NCBI RefSeq assembly: GCF_044458865.1 | Contig: NZ_JBITIH010000018.1 | Coordinates: 103,159 to 167,158 of the forward strand | Length of the DNA: 64,000 nucleotides | Direction: 5' to 3' | DNA from: Micromonospora_G sp044458865 | GTDB taxonomy: Bacteria; Actinomycetota; Actinomycetes; Mycobacteriales; Micromonosporaceae | Shown here: positions 15,776 to 23,542 of the stretch, piece by piece | Numbering within the stretch: position 1 is the first letter of the stretch | How the letters are laid out: each line of letters opens with the position of its first letter | Notes under the pieces: model-generated | What the model saw: the letters and a program-made list of their open reading frames with translations, nothing else | The model's database searches: none | What the model was told of the DNA's origin: nothing | Translations under genes and position numbers: made by a program

Positions 15776-16402
15776 TTAGGGGCGGCCAGCGAGGATGGCG
15801 GCGCCCACGGCCGCCTCGGTATGCCGGGCCAGCTCGCTCAGTGGCGGAGGCAGCCCGTCTATCAGTTGGTGGAGCCGTTGCTGCACCCCGGGATCGGTGC
15901 CCCAGAGAACCTCGCGCAGCAGGTTCGTCGCGGCGAGCAGGGCGAGCAGCAGCACGTCCTCCGTCGGCAGTGGCTCGGCCCGGCCGAGTGACGCCCGCAA
16001 CCGGGTGACCGGCCAGGCCGCCGTGTTCATGTCCACCGGCCGGTAGATGACCGTGGTACGCAGCATGCGTCGGGTCTCCTCCCGGCGTACGGTGCCGGCT
16101 CGGGCGAGCCGTTCGCCGACCGAGTCGACCGCGCTGTTACCGAGGAACATCAGCCAGGTACGGATCGACCGGTGCCCCGGCTCGCCCACCAACTGGTCCA
16201 ACACGGTGTGCGCCAGGGCGTCGTCCGGTGGTCGCCGGTCCACCACGGTCACCGTGCCCCCGCCGATCACGATCCGGCGGGCCAGCAACAGTTCGCCAAG
16301 GAGCCCGGCGGCGAGCCCCAGTCCGGTCGCGGACGCGTGCAGCCGGGGTCTGCCTTTGGCATCGTCGTGCGCAATCAGGAAGAACTCGTCCGCGAGTAGC
16401 AC
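15776..16402 (-). CDS. GPP34 (Golgi phosphoprotein 3-like) family protein
   Basis: 208 residues of the GPP34 fold: LLADEFFLIAHDDAKGRPRL, LGLAAGLLGELLLARRI and VTVVDRRPPDDALAHTVL are typical of actinobacterial members, which are thought to bind phosphoinositide-like lipids by analogy with eukaryotic GOLPH3. The GTG at 16400-16402 is chosen because GGGGAG precedes it and the family starts at VLLADEF; a longer frame adds 13 residues that do not match. Function in bacteria is unclear. A perfect 17-bp palindrome lies 22 bases upstream of the start. Confidence 0.85.
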   Translation of the reverse strand: MLLADEFFLIAHDDAKGRPRLHASATGLGLAAGLLGELLLARRIVIGGGTVTVVDRRPPDDALAHTVLDQLVGEPGHRSIRTWLMFLGNSAVDSVGERLARAGTVRREETRRMLRTTVIYRPVDMNTAAWPVTRLRASLGRAEPLPTEDVLLLALLAATNLLREVLWGTDPGVQQRLHQLIDGLPPPLSELARHTEAAVGAAILAGRP

Positions 16403-16424
16403 GAATCTCCCCTTTGTCCGGCGC

Positions 16425-16441
16425 GTGTGGACAGTCCACAC
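16425..16441. promoter_or_regulatory. Perfect inverted repeat, candidate operator
   Basis: GTGTGGAC-A-GTCCACAC, an 8-bp perfect inverted repeat around one base. It lies between the divergent GPP34 gene (start 16402) and XRE regulator gene (start 16573), close enough to the GPP34 start to block transcription or initiation. Candidate binding site for the neighbouring XRE protein; not proven. Confidence 0.5.
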
Positions 16442-16572
16442 GGGAAGGAAGTGTTATTGATCGACGCCCGGGAAAGGATGCACCGCCGCACGGATGCAAT
16501 GCAACTCCCGGATTCAATCGGTTTCACGACCAGGCACCCGGCCTGCTACTCCGGCCGTGCAAGACTCGCCCG

Positions 16573-17415
16573 GTGACCGCCAGCCCAACCGTTCGCCGTC
16601 GCCGTATCGCCCGGGAACTCCGTCAACTGCGCGAGCGCGGCGGGATGACCCTCGACCAGGCCGCACGCCAACTGGACATGTCCAAGAGCAACCTTTCCAG
16701 GATCGAAAACGCACAGATCGGCATCAAGCCACGAGACGTCCGCGCCGCACTGGCGCTCTACCAGGTGACCGGTGAGGCTGCCGAAGCGTTGATCGAAATC
16801 GCCCGGGGCGCGCAGCAGCGCGGTTGGTGGCAGAGCTACAGCGACGTACTGCCGGACTGGTTCGAGTTCTACGTCGGGCTGGAGGCCGAGGCCGCCTCGC
16901 TGCGGACGTACGAGGCCGAGTCCGTACCGGGACTGCTCCAGACCGAGGAGTACGCCCGGGCCATCTACCTGCTCACCGCCGGCGATGCCGGAGTGGACCG
17001 CAAGGTCGACGCACGACTGAAACGCCAGGAGGTGCTGCACCGCGACCCGCCGGTCGGGCTGTCGGTGGTTCTCAACGAGGCGGTACTCCTCCGACCGGTC
17101 GGCGGCGCGATGGTGATGGGGCGCCAACTGGCCCACATGGTCAACCTCAGCGAGTTACTTAACGTAACCATCCAGGTACTTCCCTTCTCCGCTGGCGGGC
17201 ACCCGGCGATGACCACCCCGTACGTCATCCTCGGCTTCGCCGAAGCCGCCGACGCGTCCGTGGTTTACCTGGAAAACCTCACGATGGGGCTGGCTCTGGA
17301 GGAAGCCGACCATGTGCTCGGGTATACCCTGCTGCACGAGAAGCTGTGCCGGATGGCGCTCACTCCGGCGGAGTCGAAGACCCGAATCCGGGAGGCTTCT
17401 CGTAACTATCTGTGA
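16573..17415 (+). CDS. XRE-family regulator with DUF5753 domain
   Basis: 280 residues. N-terminal Cro/C1-type helix-turn-helix (about 8-65: IARELRQLRERGGMTLDQAA, QLDMSKSNLSRIENAQ) followed by the DUF5753 ligand- or partner-binding domain (about 85-275: ESVPGLLQTEEYARAI and VVYLENLTMGLALEE are conserved landmarks). This architecture is abundant in Streptomyces and Micromonospora, nearly always followed by a DUF397 gene as here. Roles in development and antibiotic regulation are known for some members. The GTG at 16573 gives the standard N-terminus; the ribosome binding site is weak. Confidence 0.92.
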   Translation: MTASPTVRRRRIARELRQLRERGGMTLDQAARQLDMSKSNLSRIENAQIGIKPRDVRAALALYQVTGEAAEALIEIARGAQQRGWWQSYSDVLPDWFEFYVGLEAEAASLRTYEAESVPGLLQTEEYARAIYLLTAGDAGVDRKVDARLKRQEVLHRDPPVGLSVVLNEAVLLRPVGGAMVMGRQLAHMVNLSELLNVTIQVLPFSAGGHPAMTTPYVILGFAEAADASVVYLENLTMGLALEEADHVLGYTLLHEKLCRMALTPAESKTRIREASRNYL

Positions 17416-17455
17416 TCGATCCGGTGGCTCATCGGGGGAGAGACGAGGGGTGCCA

Positions 17456-17665
17456 ATGACGGGACTCGACCTGACTCAGGCCACGTGGCGTACGAGCCGC
17501 CGCAGCAGCGGCAACGGCAACTGCGTCGAGGTCGCCATCCTCGACGACGCGGTGGCGGTACGGGACACCAAGGACCGCCCGGGTCCGGTGCTGGTGTTCG
17601 GCACCGCCGGGTGGAACGCATTCGTCAGCCGAGCCGGGGAAGGCTCGTTCACCCCGTCCGACTGA
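17456..17665 (+). CDS. DUF397 small protein
   Basis: 69 residues with the complete DUF397 pattern: ATWRTSRRSSGNGNCVEVAI, AVAVRDTKDRPGPVL and WNAFVSRAGEGSF. DUF397 proteins are small acidic partners of XRE/DUF5753 regulators and may form antitoxin-like or anti-regulator pairs with them. The ATG follows GAGGGG. It lies 40 bases after the regulator gene in the same direction, so the two are probably co-transcribed. Confidence 0.93.
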   Translation: MTGLDLTQATWRTSRRSSGNGNCVEVAILDDAVAVRDTKDRPGPVLVFGTAGWNAFVSRAGEGSFTPSD

Positions 17666-17742
17666 GCGCCCCGGGCGGCCCGGTCCGCCCCGATCGACCA
17701 GCCGCACCGGCTCCAGCCGGGCGCCGGTGCGACACTGGCCCG

Positions 17743-20286
17743 GTGCTACCCGAGGCCACCACCTTCGACCTACCCGTCCGCCACGTGCTGCCGGCGCTGC
17801 TCGCCGCGCTCCACGACGACGGCGCGGCGGTGCTGGTCGCGCCACCGGGTACGGGTAAGACCACCCTGGTGCCGTTGGCCCTGGCCGAGACCCTCGATGG
17901 TCGGATCGTGGTCGCCCAGCCGCGCCGGATCGCCGCCCGCGCGGCGGCACGCCGGATGGCCTCACTCCTCGGCGAACAGGTCGGTGCGACGGTCGGCTAC
18001 GCCGTACGCGGCGAGCGGCGGGTCGGCCCCCGGACCCGGATCGAGGTGGTCACCACCGGGCTGCTGGTGCAGCGACTCCAGCGTGACCCGGAACTGGCCG
18101 GGGTATCCGCGGTGCTGCTCGACGAGGCGCACGAGCGTCACCTCGACTCCGATCTCGCGCTCGCCTTCGCGGTCGAGGTACGCGCCACCCTCCGCCCCGA
18201 ACTGTGGCTGCTGGCGATGTCGGCGACCGCCGAGGCGGAACGGTTGTCCGCCGTACTCGGCACCGCCGGGAGCCGCCCGGCACCGGTGATCGAGGCATCG
18301 TCGGCGCTGCACCCGGTCGAGGTGATCTGGGCGCCGCCGACCCGGCCGGTGGATCCGCCGCACGGGCTGCGGGTCGACCCGCGTCTGCTGGACCACGTGG
18401 CGGCGACCGTTCGCCGGGCGCTGCACGAGGCCGACGGCGACGTGCTGGTCTTCCTGCCCGGCGCGGGAGAGATCGCCGGAGTCACCAGCCGACTCTCCGG
18501 ATCACGGGGCCAGGTCGACGTGCTGCCGTTGCACGGCCGCCAGTCGGGCGCGGACCAGGACGCGGCGTTGCGTCCGGGGCCCCGGCGCCGGGTGGTGCTC
18601 GCCACCACCGTCGCGGAGACCAGCCTGACCGTGCCCGGCGTACGGGTGGTGGTCGACGCCGGGCTCAGCCGGGTCGCCCGTACCGACCTGGCCCGGGGAC
18701 TCGGTGCCCTGGTCACCGTCCCGGTCTCGCGGGCGGCGGCGACCCAGCGGGCCGGCCGGGCCGGGCGCGAGGCGCCTGGGCGGGTCTACCGCTGCTGGCT
18801 GGAGGCGACCCACGAGCGGTTGCCGGCGCAACCGGAACCGGAGATAGCCACCGCCGATCTGACCGCGTTCGCCCTGCAACTGGCGTGCTGGGGGCAGCCG
18901 GACGGGGCCGGGCTCACCCTGCCCGACCCACCACCGGCCGCCGCCATGCAGGTCGCCCGGGCCACCCTCACCGCGCTCGGCGCGGTGGACGAGGACGGAC
19001 GGGTCACCGGGCGGGGACGGGTGATCGCCTCGGTGGGCGCCCATCCGCGCCTGGCCCGCGCACTGCTGGACGGGACCGACCTGCTCGGCGCGCAGCGGGC
19101 GGCCGAGGTGGTGGCGCTCCTCTCCGAGGATTCCGTGGTGGGGCGCGACGACGACCTGGCCGCGGTCTGGCGGCGGCTGCGCGGCGGTACGGACCCGGCC
19201 GTCACCGCCCGGTGGCGGGCCGAGGTGAAGCGGCTCCGAGACGCCGCGACCACGGGCGAGAACGGCACCACCAGCAGTGGCTCGGGTGGTGACGGGGCAC
19301 GGCTCACCGACGACCTCGCCGCCGGGCTGCTGGTCGGACTCGCCTACCCGGAACGGCTGGCCCGGGTACGGCAACGCGGCGGCACCACGTACCTGATGGC
19401 GGGCGGGACCGCGGCGGACCTGGCGGCCGGCTCGCCCCTGACCGGCTCGCGCTGGCTCGCGGTCGCGGTCGCGGACCGCGCCCCCGGCCGACGTGGCGCG
19501 CAGATCCGCCTCGCCGCGGTGATCGACGAGGCGACCGCCCGGGAGGCGGGTGCGCCGACGCTGCGGCACGACCGGGAGGTGGTCTGGTCCGGTGACGACG
19601 TGCTCGCCCGGGACGTGGAGCGGCTCGGCGCGCTGGTCCTGACCGAACGTCCGTTGCTGCGACCGGATCAGGAGCAGCTCACCGCCGCCCTGCTCGACGG
19701 TTTGCGCAAGGTCGGGCTCGACCTGCTCAACTGGACCGCCGAGGCGGAGTCGACCCGGCTGCGACTGGCCTTCTGCCGGCACGCGTTCGGCGACGAGTGG
19801 CCGCTGGTGGACGACGCGGCGCTGCTCGCCGCCGCGCCACAGTGGCTCGCGCCGGAGTTGGCCGGTGCCCGTCGCCGGGCCGACCTGCATCGGGTCAACG
19901 TGGCGTCGGCGCTGCGCCGGCTGGTTCCGTGGGCGCAGGCGGCACGGTTGGACGAGTTGGCGCCCGAACGGTTGACCGTGCCGAGCGGTTCACGGATCCG
20001 GGTGGACTACACGGATCCGGCCGCACCCGTACTGGCGGTGAAGTTGCAGGAGACCTTCGGCTGGCCGGACGTGCCCCGACTGGCTGACGGTCGGGTGCCG
20101 GTGCGGTTGCACCTGCTTTCCCCGGCGGGCCGGCCGGTGGCGGTGACCAGTGACCTGACGTCGTTCTGGCAGACCGGTTATCCCCGGGTACGCAGCGAGC
20201 TGCGCGGTCGGTACCCGCGCCACCCCTGGCCGGACGATCCGCGTACGGCGAAGCCGAGCGGGCGGGTCAAGCCGCCCCGGTCCTGA
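17743..20286 (+). CDS. hrpB: ATP-dependent helicase HrpB
   Basis: 847 residues, typical HrpB length. Helicase motifs in order: I APPGTGKTTLVPLAL, Ia QPRRIAARAAARRMA, II LLDEAHERHLDSD (DEAH), III SATAEAERL, V ATTVAETSLTVPGVRVVVD and VI QRAGRAGREAPG. The C-terminal HrpB domain has FGWPDVPRLADGRVPVRLHL and SFWQTGYPRVRSELRGRYP. Predicted DEAH-box RNA helicase; the exact substrate in actinobacteria is unknown. The GTG at 17743 matches the family N-terminus (PVRHVLPALLAAL). It is convergent with the phosphatase gene with only 23 bases between stops. Confidence 0.95.
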   Translation: MLPEATTFDLPVRHVLPALLAALHDDGAAVLVAPPGTGKTTLVPLALAETLDGRIVVAQPRRIAARAAARRMASLLGEQVGATVGYAVRGERRVGPRTRIEVVTTGLLVQRLQRDPELAGVSAVLLDEAHERHLDSDLALAFAVEVRATLRPELWLLAMSATAEAERLSAVLGTAGSRPAPVIEASSALHPVEVIWAPPTRPVDPPHGLRVDPRLLDHVAATVRRALHEADGDVLVFLPGAGEIAGVTSRLSGSRGQVDVLPLHGRQSGADQDAALRPGPRRRVVLATTVAETSLTVPGVRVVVDAGLSRVARTDLARGLGALVTVPVSRAAATQRAGRAGREAPGRVYRCWLEATHERLPAQPEPEIATADLTAFALQLACWGQPDGAGLTLPDPPPAAAMQVARATLTALGAVDEDGRVTGRGRVIASVGAHPRLARALLDGTDLLGAQRAAEVVALLSEDSVVGRDDDLAAVWRRLRGGTDPAVTARWRAEVKRLRDAATTGENGTTSSGSGGDGARLTDDLAAGLLVGLAYPERLARVRQRGGTTYLMAGGTAADLAAGSPLTGSRWLAVAVADRAPGRRGAQIRLAAVIDEATAREAGAPTLRHDREVVWSGDDVLARDVERLGALVLTERPLLRPDQEQLTAALLDGLRKVGLDLLNWTAEAESTRLRLAFCRHAFGDEWPLVDDAALLAAAPQWLAPELAGARRRADLHRVNVASALRRLVPWAQAARLDELAPERLTVPSGSRIRVDYTDPAAPVLAVKLQETFGWPDVPRLADGRVPVRLHLLSPAGRPVAVTSDLTSFWQTGYPRVRSELRGRYPRHPWPDDPRTAKPSGRVKPPRS

Positions 20287-20309
20287 ACGTCCCGAACCCA
20301 CGCACCCGG

Positions 20310-21047
20310 TCAGCGGTCCTCTTCTTCGTCGACGACGTCGGCCACCACGACGGTGATGTTGTCCGGCCCGCCGGCCCGCAGTGCCAGGTCGACCAGTCGT
20401 TTCGCGCAGGCGTCGCGGTCCGGGTAGGAGTGGAGCGCCTCGGCCAGCGAGTCGGAGCGGACGACGTTGGAGAGTCCGTCGGAGCAGAGCAGCCACCGGT
20501 CACCGGCCGCCGGGGCGCCGGTGGCGTACGCGGGATTCGCCGGTTCGCCCTGGAGCGCCTGGGTGACCACTGCCCGCCGTGGGTGGCTGCGTGCCTGCTC
20601 CGCGTCGATCACGCCCTGGTCGACCAGTAGCTGCACGAAGGTGTCGTCCCGGGTGACCTGGGTGAACGTCCCGTCGCGGAGCAGGTAGGCCCGGGAGTCG
20701 CCGATGTGGGCCAGGGCGAGACCGGTGCCGGCTGCGGAGAAGAGCAGGGCGGTGAGGGTGGTGCCCATGCCCTGCCGGGTCGGTTCGGCCTCGACCGCCG
20801 CGCGGATCCGGGCGCTTGCCTCGTCGAGCGCTCCGTGCAGCACAGCCACCAGGTCCTCGTCCCGGGTCGGCTGGTCGAGCGGGGCGATCGTCTCGATCGC
20901 GATGCGGCTGGCCAGGTCCCCGGCGGCCATGCCGCCCATGCCGTCGGCGACGGCGACGAGCCAGGAGCCGGTGTGCACGGAATCTTGGTTTCCGCTCCGG
21001 ATCAGGCCACGATCGGTCACCGCCGCGGCACGCAGCTTGAGGGTCAT
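20310..21047 (-). CDS. PP2C-family serine/threonine protein phosphatase
   Basis: 245 residues, the catalytic domain only, of the metal-dependent PP2C type (compare PstP/PrpC). The metal-binding motifs are complete: RSGNQDSVH at the start, VADGMGGMAAGD, HIGDSRAYLLRDG, CSDGLSNVV and GGPDNITVVVADV near the end. There is no membrane helix, so it acts in the cytoplasm on phospho-Ser/Thr proteins. No kinase gene is adjacent. It is the last of three same-strand genes with a membrane protein and a solute-binding protein, suggesting a signalling operon (inference). Confidence 0.95.
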   Translation of the reverse strand: MTLKLRAAAVTDRGLIRSGNQDSVHTGSWLVAVADGMGGMAAGDLASRIAIETIAPLDQPTRDEDLVAVLHGALDEASARIRAAVEAEPTRQGMGTTLTALLFSAAGTGLALAHIGDSRAYLLRDGTFTQVTRDDTFVQLLVDQGVIDAEQARSHPRRAVVTQALQGEPANPAYATGAPAAGDRWLLCSDGLSNVVRSDSLAEALHSYPDRDACAKRLVDLALRAGGPDNITVVVADVVDEEEDR

Positions 21048-21062
21048 GGCAGGCAGCCTGCC
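21048..21062 (-). promoter_or_regulatory. Inverted repeat abutting the phosphatase start codon
   Basis: GGCAGGC-A-GCCTGCC lies directly before the ATG of the phosphatase gene (read on the minus strand as GGCAGGCTGCCTGCC then ATG), where a ribosome binding site would be expected. No clear Shine-Dalgarno sequence is otherwise present. It may be an operator or translational control hairpin. Confidence 0.4.
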
Positions 21063-21134
21063 AGGCGAGGGGGCACCGTGTCTCTAGTAGATCTCCGGGA
21101 GAGAACCACAACACCGCAAATTAACCTTGCGTAG

Positions 21135-22292
21135 TTATCGAGTAACGGATTGGTGGGGTTTGGTCGTGGTTTCGGCCAACCGGCCCGCACACCGCGGATC
21201 GGCATCGACGGGCGTACGACGCGGGATCGCCCACTCCAACGCGGTCTCCTCCACGTGCCAGCCCCGCACCCGTACGACGCTGTACGGCACCTGCTCAAGC
21301 TCGGGGCAGAGGGTCTGCGACCACACCTGGTCGTTACGGACGAAGCGCACCAGACCCCGCCTGTCCAGCAGGGTGGTGTTGCGGTCGTCCACGGCGATCA
21401 CCCGACCGATGAGGACCGTGTCCGGCCGGTCTCCCTCGGCCGCCCCGACCGGCAGGAGTTCCACCGCCACGGTTGGCAGGATCGGCGCCCGCAGGAAGAT
21501 CGCCCCGAGCACGAACGGCGCGGTGAGCGCCGCCGCGATCAGCACCCAACGGGTGAGCGGCGGGGCGACCCGACGTGGGATCGGACCGGTCAGGAAAACG
21601 GCGAGCAGCAGCGGTACGCCGAGCAGCGCCACCGTGACCAGCTCATCGGCCCGCGCCGCGTCGACCACCGCCGGCATCAGCCAGAACGCCGCCAGCAACG
21701 CCGCGGAGATCGGCAGTACGACGCAGACCAGACGCACCCGGAGCCGGTCATCGGCGTACCGGCGTCGGGTGTGCAACCCCAGGATGGACAGGGTCAACAT
21801 CAGCAGACTGGGGAGGAACCGGAGCTGCCAGGTGAGCAGGGCCAGGAGTACCGCCGCCATGACGACCCAGTCGGGTATCCGCACGGTGGTGCGGGCCAGC
21901 AGGGAACGTTCCGGGTCGAACCGGTCCGGGGCGCTGACCCAGAGCAGGTTGCCGAGTGCGGCCACCACCAGGACGGCGAGCGGCAGCACCCAGACCAGCG
22001 TGATGAGCAACGCGCTGAGCAGGCCGAGCGGGCTGACGTACTGGACCAGGAGCAGCATCGTGGCGAGGTCCTGCCGGCTCAGGTGCCAGAGCCGTAACAC
22101 CAGCAGGAGCAACGGAAACGCCGGAACGACGGTGAGCAGCCAGTGCTGGGCCTGGCGGGCGCTCACCGGACGGTCGTCGACACCACCCGTGGCCGGGCCG
22201 CCGGCATGGCTCGTGGCCGGATCGCCGGCATCGCCTACGGCCGGGCCGCCGGCACCGTCCGCGCTCCGATCGCCGCCGTCTCCCAGGGCCAC
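21135..22292 (-). CDS. Polytopic membrane protein, possible signalling partner
   Basis: 385 residues, not recognised at family level. A Gly/Ala/Asp-rich N-terminal tail contains three 8-residue repeats (GGPAVGDA, GDPATSHA type, encoded by 24-bp units near 22191-22262). About eight hydrophobic segments follow (for example WLLTVVPAFPLLLLVLRLW and VLIAAALTAPFVLGAIFL), and a C-terminal soluble region of about 100 residues (RVIAVDDRNTTLLDRRGLVR) is predicted. The GTG at 22290-22292 is chosen for a well-placed GGAGG; it overlaps the upstream solute-binding protein gene by 58 bases. A GTG at 22166 is the alternative but lacks a ribosome binding site. Confidence 0.75.
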   Translation of the reverse strand: MALGDGGDRSADGAGGPAVGDAGDPATSHAGGPATGGVDDRPVSARQAQHWLLTVVPAFPLLLLVLRLWHLSRQDLATMLLLVQYVSPLGLLSALLITLVWVLPLAVLVVAALGNLLWVSAPDRFDPERSLLARTTVRIPDWVVMAAVLLALLTWQLRFLPSLLMLTLSILGLHTRRRYADDRLRVRLVCVVLPISAALLAAFWLMPAVVDAARADELVTVALLGVPLLLAVFLTGPIPRRVAPPLTRWVLIAAALTAPFVLGAIFLRAPILPTVAVELLPVGAAEGDRPDTVLIGRVIAVDDRNTTLLDRRGLVRFVRNDQVWSQTLCPELEQVPYSVVRVRGWHVEETALEWAIPRRTPVDADPRCAGRLAETTTKPHQSVTR

Positions 22293-23242
22293 CGCCGTAC
22301 CTCCACCTTCTCCACCGTCGGCTGCCGGTCGACCGCGACCTGTTGGGGCAGGTTGACCGGTTGCTCCGGACGCAGGTGCTTGTCGTACGCGTCCTCCCAC
22401 CGGTGATCCTGCGGATCGTTGCGCGAGTCGAACAGCGAGAGGTTCACCAGGTCCCGCAGGGCCTCGTTGTCGCCGGTGTTGACGCCGTACTTCTCGGACG
22501 GGTCCAGTCCGATGTCGTGGTGCGCGAGCTGCTCCGGATGCTGGGCGACAAAGCCGGCCAGGATGGCCGCGTCGGTGGTGACCGCCTCCACGTCCCCCTT
22601 GAGCAGCGCGTCGACGCACTCGCTGATCCGTTTCTTGCTGACCAGCTCGACCCCGGCGCGGGCGGCGGGCGACTCGGAGGTGGCCGTGGAGAGGCTGCAC
22701 ACCCGCTTGCCCCGGAGATCGACCAGGGTGTCGACCGGCCCGGCGTAGTCCCGGCGGGTGATGACCGACTGCTCGGTGGTCAGGTACGGCGCGGAGAAAC
22801 TGACGCCGGTGAGTTGTTCCCGTTCCTCGGTGATGCTGTACGTGGCGATGACCAGGTCGACCGTGACGAACTGTCCCTCGTCCGTACGCGCCTGCATCTT
22901 GGCCCGGTCCTCGCTCTCGATGGCGAGGAAACGTACGTCGTCGCGGCGGAAGCCGAGGTCGGCGGCGATCATCAAGGCGATGTCGATGTCGAACCCGGAG
23001 AAGGTGCCGGTGTCCCGGTCGAGCAGGGCGATGCCGGGCTGGTCGTCCTTGACGCCGATCAGCAGTTGTCGCTTGCCGATCACACCCGCGTCGCGGAGCA
23101 GGTCCTGCTCCGACGGCGGACCGGTGAGCACCACGGTGACGAGGATCGCCGCCACGGCCACCACGATGCTCAGGAGCACGGCCACCAGCCGTACGCCACG
23201 GGCCACCGACGCACGCCGGGCACCCGCATCCGCCTCGGTCAC
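22235..23242 (-). CDS. Membrane-anchored family 3 solute-binding protein (glutamate-type)
   Basis: 335 residues with one N-terminal transmembrane segment (VRLVAVLLSIVVAVAAILVTVVL, split here only by description) but no lipobox, so the binding domain is tethered outside the cell by a signal anchor. The domain (about 45-300) is SBP_bac_3: FSGFDIDIALMIAADLGF, VIATYSITEEREQLTGVSFS, SVITRRDYAGPVDTLVDLRG and a closing DTNEAL-like segment. No permease or ATPase of an ABC importer is adjacent. Instead a polytopic protein and a PP2C phosphatase follow, so it may sense rather than transport an amino acid. The GTG start follows GGGGGACAG. Confidence 0.88.
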   Translation of the reverse strand: MTEADAGARRASVARGVRLVAVLLSIVVAVAAILVTVVLTGPPSEQDLLRDAGVIGKRQLLIGVKDDQPGIALLDRDTGTFSGFDIDIALMIAADLGFRRDDVRFLAIESEDRAKMQARTDEGQFVTVDLVIATYSITEEREQLTGVSFSAPYLTTEQSVITRRDYAGPVDTLVDLRGKRVCSLSTATSESPAARAGVELVSKKRISECVDALLKGDVEAVTTDAAILAGFVAQHPEQLAHHDIGLDPSEKYGVNTGDNEALRDLVNLSLFDSRNDPQDHRWEDAYDKHLRPEQPVNLPQQVAVDRQPTVEKVEVRRWPWETAAIGARTVPAARP

Positions 23243-23445
23243 CCTGTCCCCCGATCATCATGGCCGGAACCATCCATTTTGGCCCATCGGCCGGCGCCCG
23301 GACAGCCGTCGCGCCTCGCGTCCGCTGTCGGCTAGCCGATCGTGCCACCGATGACGGCAGGGCGCGTCAACCGAAGGGGCAGCCCGATACATTCAGGACC
23401 ACTGATTGACAGCCCGGAAACGGCCTGGCAACATCGCTGCTGTAC

Positions 23446-23459
23446 TGGGAGCGCTCCCA
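23446..23459. promoter_or_regulatory. CebR-type operator upstream of cellulase gene
   Basis: TGGGAGCGCTCCCA, a perfect 14-bp palindrome (16 bp with the flanking C and G), identical to the established binding site of CebR, the LacI-family repressor that is released by cello-oligosaccharides in Streptomyces and relatives. It lies 84 bases upstream of the GTG of the GH9 cellulase gene, a position suited to repression. The rest of 23243-23542 holds the promoters of the divergent genes and a GGAAGGA ribosome binding site before the cellulase; I see no other gene in it. Confidence 0.9.
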
Positions 23460-23542
23460 GTCATGCTTCTCGATGCTCTTGCCGCGGGACCGGCCGAGTC
23501 GGCGTCACCGCGGGCACGCACCCCCCACCGGAAGGAAGCCCC

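Noticed and set aside
21135..23348. A 737-codon minus-strand frame as one large membrane protein.
   Set aside because: Its first half overlaps the solute-binding protein gene in another frame and is low-complexity Gly/Arg. A GTG with GGAGG at 22292 gives a convincing start for the second half.
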